64,000 nucleotides of DNA from Cyrtodaria siliqua. Taxonomy: Eukaryota; Mollusca; Bivalvia; Adapedonta; Hiatellidae. The notes beneath the pieces were generated by a model, which had not been told where the DNA came from, searched no databases, and saw only the letters and a program-made list of their open reading frames with translations. Shown in pieces: positions 1 through 12,633 of this stretch. How positions within the stretch are numbered: the stretch's first letter is position 1; each line of letters opens with the position of its first letter. The position numbers were made by a program, and so were the translations under genes. The stretch is from positions 1 to 64,000 of the forward strand of contig JAWPHD010011010.1 in NCBI GenBank assembly GCA_037043455.1, written 5' to 3'.

Positions 1-1360
1 CTTGACCTTGAAGACCTGGGTTTTGCGCGCGATACAGCGTCTTGTTATGATGATCAGTTGTGCCAAGTTATTCAAAAATCCCTGCAGTGGTTGTGACGTT
101 ACGATCCGTACACGAAATTGTGTACTTTTTTTGACCTATAAACTTCAAGTGTAACCTTGACCTTTGAGGTACGGATCTGGGTTTTGCGCGCGACACATCG
201 TCTTGTTATGGTGATCACTTGTGTCAAGTTATTTGAAAATACCTGCAGGGGTTGTGACATTACGGTCAGGGCACGAAATTGCGTACCTGTTTTTGACCTA
301 TGAACTTCAAGTGTGACCTTGACCTTTTGAGGTACGGACCTGGGTTTTGCGCGCGACACATAATCTTGTTATGGTGATCACTTGTGCTCAGTTAATCAAG
401 AATCCATGCAGGGGTTTTGAAAGTACAGTCCGGACACGAAAAGCGGAATGACGGACGGGCGGACAGAATCCAGACGTATGGCCGGACTGTGCGATTACTA
501 TATGCCCCCGAAACATTTTCGGGGACATAAAAAAGTTATTTGAAAATCCGTCCAGGAATGCCCCCTTTACAGTACCTGTCTCAAACAATTTGACCTATGA
601 CCTTTAAGTCTGACCTTGGGGCCACAGACCTGGATTTGTGCTCGACACATCGTCTTATTGTGGTGAGCACTTGTGCCAAGTTATTTGAAAATCCGTCCAG
701 GAATGCCGGAGTTATTGTCTCATACAATTTGACCTTTGAACTCTAAGTGAGCTTGGAGCCACGGACCTGGATTTTGTGCGCGACACATCATGTTGTTGTG
801 GTGAGCACTTGTGCCAAGTTAATTCAAAATCTGTCAAGAAATGCCAGTTATAGACCGGACATGATTTGAAATTTGACCTATAAGTGTGACCTTGACCTTG
901 GAGTGACAGACCTGGATTTTGTGCGTGACATGTCGTCTGGTTGTGTTGAGCACTAGTGCCAAGTTATTTGAATATCCGTCCAGGAATGCCAGAGTTACTG
1001 ACTGGACACAATTTGACCTTTGACCTCTAAATGTGACCTCGACGTTGGAGCCACGGACCTGGGTTTATACACAACGTCGTCTAGTTGTGGTGAGCAATTG
1101 TGCAAAGTAATTTGAAAATCTGTCCATGAATGTCAGAGTTATTAACCAGACACGAAAGCACTTTGTTTTGACCTTTGACCTCTAAGAGTGAACTTGACCT
1201 TGGAGGCACGGACCTGAATTTTGTGCGTGACACGTCGTCTTGTGGTGATCAATTGTGCCAAGTTATTTGAAAATCCGTCCATTTGAAGCGGACAGGATTG
1301 TACAGACGAACGGGGACGAACGGAAAGACAGTGCAACTACTTCGGGGGCATAAAAAAGAA
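1..1360. repeat. About 125-bp tandem units of a dispersed repeat
   Basis: Around ten diverged units with 'gaccttgacctt(t)gag', 'gacctgg(g/a)ttttg(c/t)gcg', 'cgtcttgttatggtgatcac' and 'gtgccaagttatttgaaaat'. A terminal module 'ggacggacgg ... ttcgggg(g)cataaaaaa' occurs near 450-535 and 1300-1360. Confidence 0.7.
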
Positions 1361-1379
1361 AGTCATAACATCTGGTAAA

Positions 1380-1810
1380 GTTTGGCAAAGATCAGATGCA
1401 AAATTAAGGCCCATTGTATGACGAGGCAAATTATAGCAATTTTTACAAAATCAAGGGCCTTAACTCCGCTGTTACTGGTTCCGATCTGGCTGGTTTTCGA
1501 AACTGACCGAACTTTTATTGACATTAACAATTTGATAAAGTTTGGTAAAGATCGGATGAATAATGAAGCCTCTATCGTCTTAACGAGGCAAAATGTAAAT
1601 CAAAATCAAGGGCCATAACTCTGCTGTTATTAGTCCGATATGGCTGGTTTTCGAACTTGTCCGAGCTTTCATTGATATTAACAATGTGGTACAGTTTGGT
1701 AAATATAGGATGAAAAATGAAGGCCCTATCGTCTTAACGAGGCAACATATAGCATATTGAACTAAATCAAGGGTCGTAACTCTGCTGTTACTGGTCCGAT
1801 ACTATGCTGT
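1380..1810 (+). repeat. Internal units of a dispersed repeat
   Basis: Three about 165-bp units with 'aatcaagggcc(a/t)taactc', 'gctgttactggtccgat' and 'ggctggttttcgaac'; similar to the interior of the 26.4-kb element. Confidence 0.6.
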
Positions 1811-1959
1811 CATCAAATGCATTTGAAAATTATTCTTGGTTAACTAAACAATTTATGGTTGTGGTCGGGTCTATATGTCGTTTGAACAACACAGATTGAC
1901 TTCATGTATTGGAAACATATGATCATGTCTCTGTGGTGATGACTTATCTTAAGTCTCTG

Positions 1960-2990
1960 TTGTTGGAATATCTCTCATCTCCATAAGGGTGGAATGTGGT
2001 TTGAATATCTATCTCCATGTGGTTGGAATACAACAGCCCTATTAGTGGTTCGAATAACACAGACTGTATCCATGTATTGGAAATATATTATCATGTCGTT
2101 ATGCTGCTGGCTTATCTCGTCTGTGGTTTAAATATCCCTGGTCTCCAATGTGGTTGGAATATGTGGTTGGAATATGTCTCCATGTGGTTGTTAATACACT
2201 GAGTTTCTATGTGGTTCGATTAACCCATATTGTCTCGTTGTAATGGAAATAAATATTATCATGTCTATGCTAGTGGCTTGAGTGGTTGGAATATTTTTCT
2301 CTTGTCTCCATGTGTTTGTTTTATATCAGATCTCTATGAGGTTCAAATAACTCTTGCCTTCATGCAACAGAATTGTATTATCATGTCTCTATATAGCTGG
2401 CCTATCACAAGTATGAATGTAGTTGGAACATATCTTGTCTATATGCGGTTGGAATATATCAGGCATCTATGTGGTTGGAATATCTGTTCTCTTGTGGCAC
2501 GACTATCACTTTTTGCTATATGGCTGGAATTAATACATCATATGCCTAGTCTACGTGCTTGGAATACCACAATCTAATCTACAGCTATGAGGCTGGAATA
2601 GCACATATGTATAAAACATTATTCAACATTGTCATCACAAGTCTCCAAAGGTTGAAACATCAAAAGTATCTATGTGGTTGGAATATGTCAGGTCTCTACA
2701 TGGTTGGACTACATCACATCTCCATGTGGTTATCCCACATCTCCATGCCGTCTCTCTGTTGCTAGAATATCACACGTTTCTGTAATTATGTGGTTTGAAT
2801 ATGTTTCGTGGTTGAAATATCTCTGTAGTAAGAATATTTTCATTTTTAATGTGGTTGGAAATATCGTGTGTGCTTTTATGTGGGAATATATCTCATAAAA
2901 TCTCTATAGCTTAATATCGTGTGTGTTTCTATGCGGTTGGAATACCTCATGTGTCCATGTGGTTTGAATATATTGCCTCCGTAGATTTTT
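1960..2990 (+). repeat. Degenerate 'tgtggttggaatat' minisatellite
   Basis: Irregular 25-30 bp units around 'ctc(c/t)atgtggttggaata'. Open frames here are by-products of the repeat. Confidence 0.8.
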
Positions 2991-2999
2991 TTGCACTAT

Positions 3000-3545
3000 C
3001 TATCTGTCAACGGAGAACATGGAGCAAACCTGAAATACAATAAATTTATTATATTTTGAGTTCTTTGTAAACTGATCTTATATTCATGAACAGTCTGTAA
3101 GCAAAGTAGAACCGGAAATGTAGCATTCAAGGACCACAGTTAAAGTCAGAATATGCTTATTGTTAACCTTAAGAGACGATAGAGACTTTGTATCAAGTAT
3201 TTGTGTATAATATTACCGTCAAATTTGCATTAAATCCCACTTTGAATCCAGCCGTTAATAAAAACTACTTTTAACAATTGTGTTTACATAAACATTACCT
3301 GTGCTATAAACCATTTGGATCTGCACAATTCCTGTGTTGTGCTAAGCGTCGGCGCAGCATGTAGGGGATACAGCGTAATTAGTGCACAAATATTTATTAG
3401 TGTGTACAGTTTAATTTTAGTCAGTTTATTTGTTAGCGTAATTCTCCAATTTGTAAGTGCTTCATCAGATGTTCAGTTTATGTGTAAATAAGCATATTCT
3501 GCCTTTAACCAAATGCAATCCCAAACTTGCCTTTCATATAAACTA
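3000..3545. other. Spacer with a decayed inverted repeat
   Basis: 'cagttaaagtcagaatatgc' (about 3138) faces 'gcatattctgcctttaacc' (about 3492); perhaps an older foldback element. Confidence 0.35.
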
Positions 3546-4883
3546 CAGTACAGATCAGGCAAAACCCACATTTTACTCGATTTGTCGAGTGTGGTAATAT
3601 CGAGTACCACGCGGATCTACGCGTAGTGACTGTTTGGACTCGGTAAATCCACGTGGCGAAAGTACGCCATTGTCAAGTCATTCGCACTCCAAGTTACTCC
3701 GCGTATATAGAATTCAGTTAACCATGAGTGCTCACCTGTGGTTGTTTATTACTGGGAGAAAAGCAAAATTTTCCGACAGCGTGCTTGAAAAAGCCAATCG
3801 CCAGAATAAGTACAAACAATGAGACGCCGAGTGCATCTTTTCTGTGCAAGACTGATAAATACACTGAATAAATTTCGAAACAAATACGTATTTCAAAATG
3901 TTAATGCATTAATCACAAGTTTTGTTCGTTTCTGTTGTCCAAAAGTCACACTTCTTCAACCAAAATAAGTACCCATAATTCTTGGCCATGTATGTACCTT
4001 TTAACAAGGCGGCACTAACAACGGGTTTATGACCCGGAATTCTTTACAATTTTTTCTGATTATCTCTGACTAAAGAACTCGTCAACAAAATAATAAACAG
4101 CTGAACGAATTTGTTACAAATAATGATTAATTAAAATAAAATTATAATTTCCAGTGTAATAATTACTTATTGCAGTCGTCGCGAAGTCGGTAATAGGAAC
4201 CGCCATATAACTATCGTGACCCAGTATACATAATCCAGGCATTCAAATTTTTCCACATCTGATTTTCCAAAAACAAAAGTAAAATTCATAACTTTCACAT
4301 GACATCATCAAAATAAACTGACCAATCAGTGATCAATAAAATAAGACCTCCACTTTCGGGTAGGGTGTAAACTGTTTATCGTTGATGCTCAATTGATTTT
4401 AGCCCTTTAAAAAACTAGTTTGTAGCGATAGTTATATTAAAAACTTTGTTTTTGGTGTACATATATGTATCTTCTTGTTGTGTTGTCTGATTTTAAAACA
4501 CCAATATGGGTACATTTAATTTAAATCATGGTGTACTATTTTCATTTTCCATATAGATTGAGAAAAATGTCCGAGTAAACCTACTGAATATCTTAACCTA
4601 CCAGAAGTTGACCGGATGTGAAAGTGATGAATTGTCTTCTGCTTCGATTTTTTTGAAATTATTAAATAAATATGCATTAAAATGACTGTAATTAGAAAAA
4701 TGTGCACCCTTTACCTGGCCAGTATCGACTCCGCGAACTCTTGAGTTTATCTACGCGAAGTATCGTGGCATAAGTATCGCGTAAGTGATTTCCACTCTGA
4801 GTAGTTTTATCATCAAAACTCTGCGTAATTATGCGATTTGTAATTCCTCAGAGTAAAGTGTGGGTTTCGCGTGAGCTGTACTG
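3546..4883. mobile_element. 1.34-kb TIR element with TA flanks
   Basis: Ends CAGTACAGATCAGGCAAAAC and the inverse of CAGTACAGCTCACGCGAAAC. About 34-bp TIRs with 4 mismatches and TA on both sides. Core AT-rich without a transposase, so non-autonomous. Confidence 0.7.
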
Positions 4884-5707
4884 TACCTACAAAACAAGTT
4901 TCGGCCAATTCCAGGTCATTACTAACTAAAGTTATTTAGCGGACACCATTCTTCTATTTTTAGTAACAGTTTCCTTGACTCCAGTGACCCAAATCCCAAG
5001 CTTTCTGTTCATATTTATAAGTACCTACTCATACAAATTCATTCAAATATCTCATTCCTAACTAAAGACATTGTGCGGAAACCATTTTCTATATTTTTTG
5101 TGTAATTTTTACAATTTCTGTTGCCACAGCAACCACAATTTTTTACTTAATGAAAAAAAAAGATCTGCATGATCTCCTAAAGTTATCCCTCTTACCTACA
5201 CACAAATTTTCATTATCTTTTAAAGCATTTCTTTTGTTATAAAATGATACCTGTATTTTGTTTATTTTTACTATATCCATTGCCATAGTAACCATATTTC
5301 TGTCAGATCAACAAAATAAAAAAAAATAAAAATATTGGGTATAATCCCCTCATTGCCCTCTACCAACATGTCAAGTTTCATAAAAATATCTTAAATACTT
5401 TTCAGGACCCATATTTGTGGGACGGACTGAAAGACTGACTGACGGGGGCAAACCTCTGGTCCCCTCAAGTGACACACCAGTAGAGTACATGTACTAACAA
5501 AAAAAATATAATTTCTACAATTATCAGCGAGGTTATTTTTGTCAATAAGAGCAAGGCAATGCTTATCTGTGTATCGTTATCTTATTACGATACAGTCCCA
5601 ACAAAATGATACGTGTGAAAGAAAGTCGCGCTATAATCGTATCAAGATTAATCATTGCACTCCTAGTTTTTGGGGTACTACGTATAAGTACGTGAAGTTA
5701 CTATGTA

Positions 5708-6030
5708 TACCGTATTGTTCCTTTTTAATGCCCGCACCCTAATAAATGCCACCCCACCCCTCCCCCAGGCACCGTGAGTAAACACCCTCACCCACCGTGC
5801 ATATTAAAGTAAAAAACCTTACCTTAAAAAGTGTTATTAATCCGCATAACACGACTAATATATCCACTTAAACTTTTATCCATGTGTATTTCAAGTATAG
5901 TGCACTAAGGGTTTTAGAGTTATAATAGAGTTACATAAGGGTCAATGAATAAACAGTTTACACTCTAATAAACGCCCCCCTTTTGACAAAGGGAACGCCC
6001 CCGGGGGCGTTAAAAAGGAACAATACGGTA
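5708..6030. mobile_element. TIR element, 'taccgtattgttcc' ends
   Basis: Left 'taccgtattgttccttttta' and right 'taaaaaggaacaatacggta' are perfect inverted repeats, with 'cgcccccgggggcgtt' near the right end. 'TA' flanks are compatible with a TA target. Confidence 0.75.
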
Positions 6031-6706
6031 TGTATGTGAAGTTTCATAAACATAGGTCAAACATTTTTTTTTTGTTATGGCCAGTTATGAGTCTGCTTAT
6101 AGATTTACTGAATTTGTCTGTTATGTATGTAGGTAAACTTAAGGTACCAGTCACCTCAGGTTTACCCAAAGTGTCTGGTATGGGTTCGATTCTCTTTTTA
6201 CTGTACATATAAATTGACCTACCAGTAAAATATATCACTTATTTGCATCATGGGAGATGGATTTTAATCCAAGTAATAACGTACCATGTCCTTCATATAA
6301 CAGTCAAAGCATCAATCAAATCCTCCTTGGACAGGTACTTCTGTAAAAAGACAATGCAAAATACCTTAATGTTAATGAGCTGGAATACGTCTGAAGATAA
6401 CCTAGCCAAGTCTGATTTTATTGAAGAAACAAGAAAGGTGGAAATTCAACTTAAACCAGGATTTCCCTAAGCCTTAGGGAAATCCTGGTTTATAGTAAGC
6501 TGCCTGCGACATTTTTTTAAATATTTCTTTCCATATAACCCACTCACCAAGTTGCTTCAATTTCTCAATCCTAACTCACGTAAGCTCAGTATTGGGCGGA
6601 AACCATTTTCTTTCTATATTTCTTTTACACCACACAACATGACGTATGCATAAAACTCACCAAAGAGAAAAATATCAGACATTATCTTTGTTTGTAACCT
6701 TCAGGG

Positions 6707-7039
6707 GGCTGGCATGGCGCAGTCGGTAGCGCGCCGGATTTGTAACCGGAGGCCCCGGCTACAATCCTCCGTGATGCCACTGAGTTTCGTCGGTGTGTTC
6801 TTGGGCAAGACACTTTCCCTTAGCCCCGTCCGACATAGCCCCGTCCGTCGGATGGGGATGTAAACCGGGCAGTCCTGTGTATCGGTCCATCCTCCGAGCA
6901 AGTAAAGAACCATAGGAATCTATTAGATAATAAGAGTATAGCAGGTTTCCGGATTCCTTGTATCCTTCACCTCTCTCTGGGGCGGCTCTGAATAACCTAT
7001 ACTGTGTTCATGAGCCGTTAAACAACATTCAATTCAATT
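6707..7039 (+). mobile_element. Full-length SINE family A
   Basis: tRNA-Thr-like head ('ggcgcagtcggtagcgcgcc', loop 'ggatttgtaaccgg', box B-like 'ggctacaatcc'), the conserved 'cggtgtgttcttgggcaaga' and 'cactttcccttagcc' body, and the 3' end 'gagccgttaaacaacattc' plus 'aattcaatt'. About 333 bp. Confidence 0.8.
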
Positions 7040-7574
7040 ACCTTCGAAATACTCCCGTTCTCATGACAGTATGCATAAAATATGATAATTAATTTATAAA
7101 TAGAGTTGATGACTTTATAATAAAATAATTAAAAAGATAGTATATTTATCATAAATAAAAGGATATTTCATCAAAATAATGTAAACATGTTGACAATTTA
7201 CTTTAATTTAAAATGCAACACCCCTATTCTCCATAAATGCAGTTTCCAATTACCTTGAAGGCAATAAAATTCATTAATGACATTAGTTTTTAGTCTGATG
7301 AGTCTGTTGTACATTATTGTTTCTAGAAATGGTCAATCATTGAATCTTATACCAGTTACTAACAAATACGAAATACACAACATGTGCCTACCTTGATTCT
7401 GACATTTTTACGTAAAATGTAATAAAATTTATATCATAACAATTTAGTAGAAGGGTCACAGAAAGCATTTGAGTTTCCATTTTCTTCTATAGACTATTCA
7501 GACTATTGTTTACAGTTTCGTTTTTGTTCGTCAAACCGTTTCAGTACTGTGATACCACAGAACACCATGCTAGT

Positions 7575-7715
7575 CGAATTACAGTCAAAACGTCCCCTCG
7601 TCGAAACGTCCCCTGGTCAAAACGTCCCCATATTGGTCAAAACGTCCCCCTTTTTTGGTCAAAACGTCCCACCCTATTAATTTTTTAGTCAAAACGTCCC
7701 ATAGTCAATACGTCC
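7575..7715 (+). repeat. Tandem 'ggtcaaaacgtcccc' repeat
   Basis: About six variable-length units sharing '(t/g)tcaaaacgtccc'. Confidence 0.75.
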
Positions 7716-7850
7716 CCCAATTTATTTCTAAATGCTTCCGTAATAACTCGAATTTAGTTCTCATATATTATTTTAATTGTTATTACTCATCATAAAAAAG
7801 TTGTATTCATTTTTTTTTTAGTTTTTCTTTTTGGTTTTGAGGCCCTACAT

Positions 7851-7910
7851 GTGTGTGTGTGTGTGGTGGTGGTGGTGGGTTGGGGTGGGGGAGGGTGGGG
7901 GTGGGGGTGG
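7851..7910 (+). repeat. (GT)n-(GGT)n-G-rich tract
   Basis: Dinucleotide, then trinucleotide, then runs of three to five G; quadruplex-capable. Confidence 0.85.
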
Positions 7911-9905
7911 ATAGTTATATGTGTTATAGTTATATGTGTAAGAATTGACTAAAACAACACAGAAACAAAATTGTTATTGATTATTTTTAATGCGTTTTCT
8001 GTGAAATAAAAATCATGAAAATGAAAACCCGTACATTTTCCTTTATTCAGGCTATTGCAGGGCCTTTTTACCAATTTTGCAATTATAGTATTATCAATAA
8101 ATACCTTTTTTTCCAACGTTTGTGCAAGCATAAAAACAAATAGCTTCTTCTCATTCCTATAACAATTCTCATTGTAAAACCGGGTACCATTTATGACCAT
8201 TTTGGCAGTGAAAAGCACTTTTTTTTTATCTGCAATAGGCTATATGATTCTTAGAACTTAATATTTTCAAGGTTATTATTCAAAAAAACATATTTCAGTC
8301 AAGCACATAATTTCTTTAGCATTTATTTGTTATTAGTGCAGTGTTTAATCACCTGATGTTAATAATTCCCTATTAAAGGTATTCAACGAAACTGATCTTT
8401 CTTACATTTTGGATAATGTTGTTTTTAAATGACGTGGCAATTTTATCTCAATAGTTTCTGTTTTGGAGCTAACAATACAGGTAATGTATAATACTTACAT
8501 AGTTTGTATGCATACTTTTTTTGCAGATACGGCATATTTTGGCTATAATCAGTCTGCTAATTTAAAATATAAATTGTAAGTAGATGCAGATATTGTATTG
8601 TCATTGGTTTTCGCTGTAACGTCAAGGGTTACACATATCGACAGTCGACAGCTCGGTCATTAGTTTCTGACCAGCCACGTTTCCAACGAAAGGTGTGAAT
8701 TTTTACTCGTAGCATACTGCTGGAGTTTTTGAACCACACTGGGAATTGAACCTAACCCACTAAAGAATGGGCCACTGCAAATTTCTTTAGAGGGGCAGAC
8801 ATAGGGGTAGGATGGTGTTCCCTAATATCGCGGTACTTACCGTTTGCAGTTTAAATAAATGATAATACAACATTTATCTAACATTTTTTCTGTTCTAGTT
8901 ACGTTCGAAAACATCTCATTTGTATTTGTACATAGTATTAAAACATAAGATGGATTACATATTGAAATAATTTTATCCGATATCGACAACTATGTTTTTA
9001 CTGTTGTCAGGGGAGAGTACTCTAATATCGCGGTAAACGGTAGAGGCCCTGACTAGATTTTATTAATTGCCAAAAAGTCTAAATAAAATAAATGGGGTAT
9101 ATCTACAAATAAATCTACAACTATATGCTGAAATTCAATAGTTTCTTTTAATAATCACGCAAGTTACATCAATTCATCACTCAACACTCTTGTTTTCTTT
9201 ACTTTTTTTATCTTTTGTACAAGCAGTTAGACCTTTGTAAGGCAGTGTGGACGTGAAAACAGAGCCACGCCTCAAAACTGTAACATTACAGCTGTAATTA
9301 AGGTGTGTCCAATGTGGACAGAATTCACACTTCCCCAAGAAACAAAACAAAGTGTCTTGCACCCACTCATAATGTGCGCCTACAAATCAATTTGGGAACT
9401 CCGTAAGAAAAAGCACAGCAGGGCTTCTTTGTTAGTTTCCCTTAATTTGTTGGCGCTGTTGGCAGGTGCCCTGTTCGCAACATAGCGTCGTCACGTGACC
9501 ACAACAAGTTCATTCATAAATATCATCAAGCAGACGAAGATTTGACGGAGACCCAAAGTTCATCAAGTTATTTTACGAAGTGGTATGGGTTCTTTCGTTG
9601 GTAAGGGGGTGGAGTAAATTTACACACTGTGCTTTTTTTTTGTATTTGTTTGGAAAACCAATTTTACTTACCATGAGTTGAGACATTTTGCCGATATGTA
9701 TTTGTAAACATTATCGTGACCTTCGGGTATGAATTGTGAGATTTTGATCTCAGGTAGGTGGCGCTTGAGGGTGATGTCATCAAAAATAGTGTTTACCGCG
9801 ATATTAAAGAACCCGCGATATTAGGAGAAACCACTATACAGTAGAATCCCCCCAAATTCATGTTCATTTTATCATTTTTTGTTCATGTTCATTAAAGGTC
9901 TTCAT

Positions 9906-10172
9906 CATGATCCCTGCATTGTTTCAGGTGCCATCTCGCTCACATGAAAAGAGCGGTGGCAGAAAAACAATAAACATGGCTCCAGCATAAATGGAGTTTC
10001 TACGATAGATTTTGCAGCAACTCTGCAGTTCAGGGTGAGAAGGTTCTAGGCCCAATTTTCCATATTTTATCTCGATGTACATGGAGGATGAGCCTGGCAT
10101 GTTCATGCCTGTTAGGTGCCATATAACCTTTCATGTGTTGGTGCGCCTTAAAACCCAATTCAATTCAATTTG
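9906..10172 (+). mobile_element. Retroelement 3' end, family D
   Basis: Most complete copy: 'gcagcaactctgcagttcag', 'ggaggatgagcctggcatgt', 'catataacctttcatgtgtt' and an 'aattcaattcaatt' tail. Confidence 0.6.
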
Positions 10173-10439
10173 GCACATATATACACAGGGGTGTAAAATT
10201 CCACTCGCCCGCGTGCATTGGCGAGTGCAATCTGCCTGCAGAAGATTAACATTTGGCGTCTGGTTGTCCAAAGGGCGAGTGACTTTTTGCACTATAAAAA
10301 CTAAGTTAAACTATCGTTCAAACACGATGTTGCAATATTTGCAAGATTTCAGATTAACATGTGTTTGTTTGTTACCAGGTAACCCACGCATGATATAGAC
10401 TGTGATTCAATTCACACTAAAATCATTTGAAGTGTGATG

Positions 10440-11330
10440 CAGGACTAGAAATTCACACTTTTAGTTTACTAGACCACCGGTCTAGTAGTTGGGTAAAATT
10501 GCTAGACCTTCTCAAAAATTACTAGCCCAATATAATATTCAATAGAAAATACTATTTTAAAGGGGTTGATGCACCATTTTCAATGTTTACTTTAAAGGGC
10601 TCTGAAAAACTTGAAAAAGCTGAAAGAATTATCAAAATGCAATGACAAATAAAAGAAATATGACCTATTGACAATTTGGAAGGAACATAAATGGAGGCGG
10701 CCATATTTGAACGATGAAGTCATCGTGTCTTTTTACCATTTATGGAATATTGATAAACTATATTTTATAGCAAAGAAAATCACTGCAAATTGATTAAAAT
10801 TAAATATACAGATGCAAAATGAACAAATGGTATGCTTATTTTTCATCTGCAATGTTTTTCTTTGCTTTAAACAACATTTTGCCAATATGCCATATATGGT
10901 AGAAAGGCGCGATGACGTCATCGTTCAAATATGGCTGCCTCCATTTATGTTTCTTTGCAAAGTTTCAATAGGTCATATTTTCTTTATCTTTCATGGCATT
11001 TTGATAATTCTGTAAGTTTTTTTCAAGTTTTTCAGAGCCCTTTAAAATAAACAGTTTGAAAATTGTGCATCAACCCCTTTAATTCAAGTTTCCGTTTCTT
11101 TATACGAGTTTTACATTTACTGAAACTTTGGAAATATCAGGTTTTTAAAAGACCGGTTAGGTTAGACAGTGCTGTCACTACATAATCTATCGATTTATAA
11201 TTTATTTCTTATTTGAATAATTTTTGTTTCTAGCCCATCGGGACTACACAGACACAGACTTTGCTAGCCCGGCAGCATTTTTGCTAGCCTCGGGCTACAG
11301 GACTAGTGCTAATTTCGAGCCCTGTGATGC
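10440..11330. repeat. Host repeat interrupted by the foldback element
   Basis: 'tagaccaccggtctagtag' and 'tgctagacc' phrases to the left, and 'gctagcccggcagc' / 'gctagcctcgggctac' to the right, look like one repeat split by the insertion. Confidence 0.35.
10561..11078. mobile_element. 518-bp foldback MITE flanked by TTAA
   Basis: Ends AGGGGTTGATGCAC and GTGCATCAACCCCT, directly flanked by TTAA at 10557-10560 and 11079-11082. Complementarity continues through nearly the whole element ('aaatggaggcggccatattt' facing 'aaatatggctgcctccattt') to a centre near 10820. piggyBac-like by target site only. Confidence 0.8.
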
Positions 11331-11381
11331 AATATATCGCTAACCAGTCAGACTTGTTTTTTTTACATCGACACCGTAAAC

Positions 11382-11525
11382 ATGGAAGGTAAACAAACAG
11401 ACATCAGGTCGCTGTTCGGAAAATCTGTGTCAGCGACTGCAAGCGGATTCGACCCAAGTGTCTGCGAATCAAAACGGGTATGGCTGAACAACAAGCGTAG
11501 TTCCCAACCGCTATTAATAAATTAG
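11382..11525 (+). other. 47-codon open frame, unassigned
   Basis: Starts MEGKQTDIRSLFGKSV. The QTDIRSLF stretch resembles a PCNA-binding (PIP) box loosely. It follows repeat sequence ('tttcgagccctgtgatgc'). Could be a first-exon or transposon-borne fragment; coding status unproven. Confidence 0.2.
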
Positions 11526-11583
11526 TTCTGGTGTCTATTATTGGTCCAATGGAGACAAAATACTGAAGAGAAGTTCAGCAGAA

Positions 11584-11609
11584 TATTGTTGTTGTTGTTG
11601 TTGTTGTAG
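11584..11609 (+). repeat. (TTG)n microsatellite
   Basis: About eight TTG units. Confidence 0.9.
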
Positions 11610-12633
11610 AAGTTAATTCTCCGCGCTTATTTTTTTTTGCCCACTCCCCGACGAATGTCTGCCTGGAAGGGAATAAATCTTAATGACAGTTGCCTGTGAC
11701 AAAATGGGATGCGAGGTAGTACTGGTTTTTACGGACCAGTGGACCTTAAGGGGTACTGGTCCGTGTCAGTCAGTACTTGTCCGTATAATAAATATCCATA
11801 AAATCAGAACAAAAATCATTCTAACATATATAAAGCCATTATATTATACAATTCACCATTCGTGTATATTATCTACTTGAAAACACACTAGGAAGTGACC
11901 GACGAAAATGTGTGACATTCAGAAACACGTGTCGTGTTACTTTGTCACTCGCGACCACTGGTGTAAATCGACTATTTTCTCTGATAAAACATACTAAAAC
12001 ACGCAGAAGTAACCTCAGTAAGTTTCACAATCGTCCTACATTGCCTTTTATTTGCATTTAGACACGAGAAAGTAAAAATCTCTTGCATGCTAAGCCTTTG
12101 ACCTCACACATACCTATAAAAAAACAAATGGGCGCCGCCATTTTGATTTGCCGTCATTTATAAGATGCGTAGCGATTGGTTCACAGCCAGCGTTTCCTGC
12201 CAATCACAAGTGATCACTTCCTATACTGTTTTCTAGTCAAGTACGAGAGCCGTGTCTCCCAAATTTATTATTTTCTTTCACCTTTTGAACATTTCAGTGA
12301 ACGAAATGGATTTTCAGACGCTTTTGTCCTTTTGTTGTATTTATGTAAGGTGTGTATTTGACGATGTTGGGTAGACTACAGCAGATTACAGCACTCGCGA
12401 ATACAGACTAGTGCACCTGTATGTGTACTCGCCCGTACGTCGTCCAGCTCGCATTTGCGAGCGGGCGAGCGCCCATATCGTTCCCTGTGTATGGGGACAG
12501 GTTGCAGACCATAATTTACTAAATGTGTTGTTAGATAATATGGCGCTTTCTTTATTTGAATAACAATAAAATATCCACATACTACCTGTCAGCTACTACA
12601 GTGTCTGTGAGTACACATATGTACTTATTGTAG

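Larger units (their letters stand above)
7040..9905. other. Spacer with simple repeats
   Basis: Contains a 'ggtcaaaacgtcccc' tandem repeat (7575-7715), a GT/GGT/G-rich tract (7851-7910), and copies of 'taatatcgcggtaaac' at about 8823, 9022 and (inverted) 9790. No gene. Confidence 0.4.
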
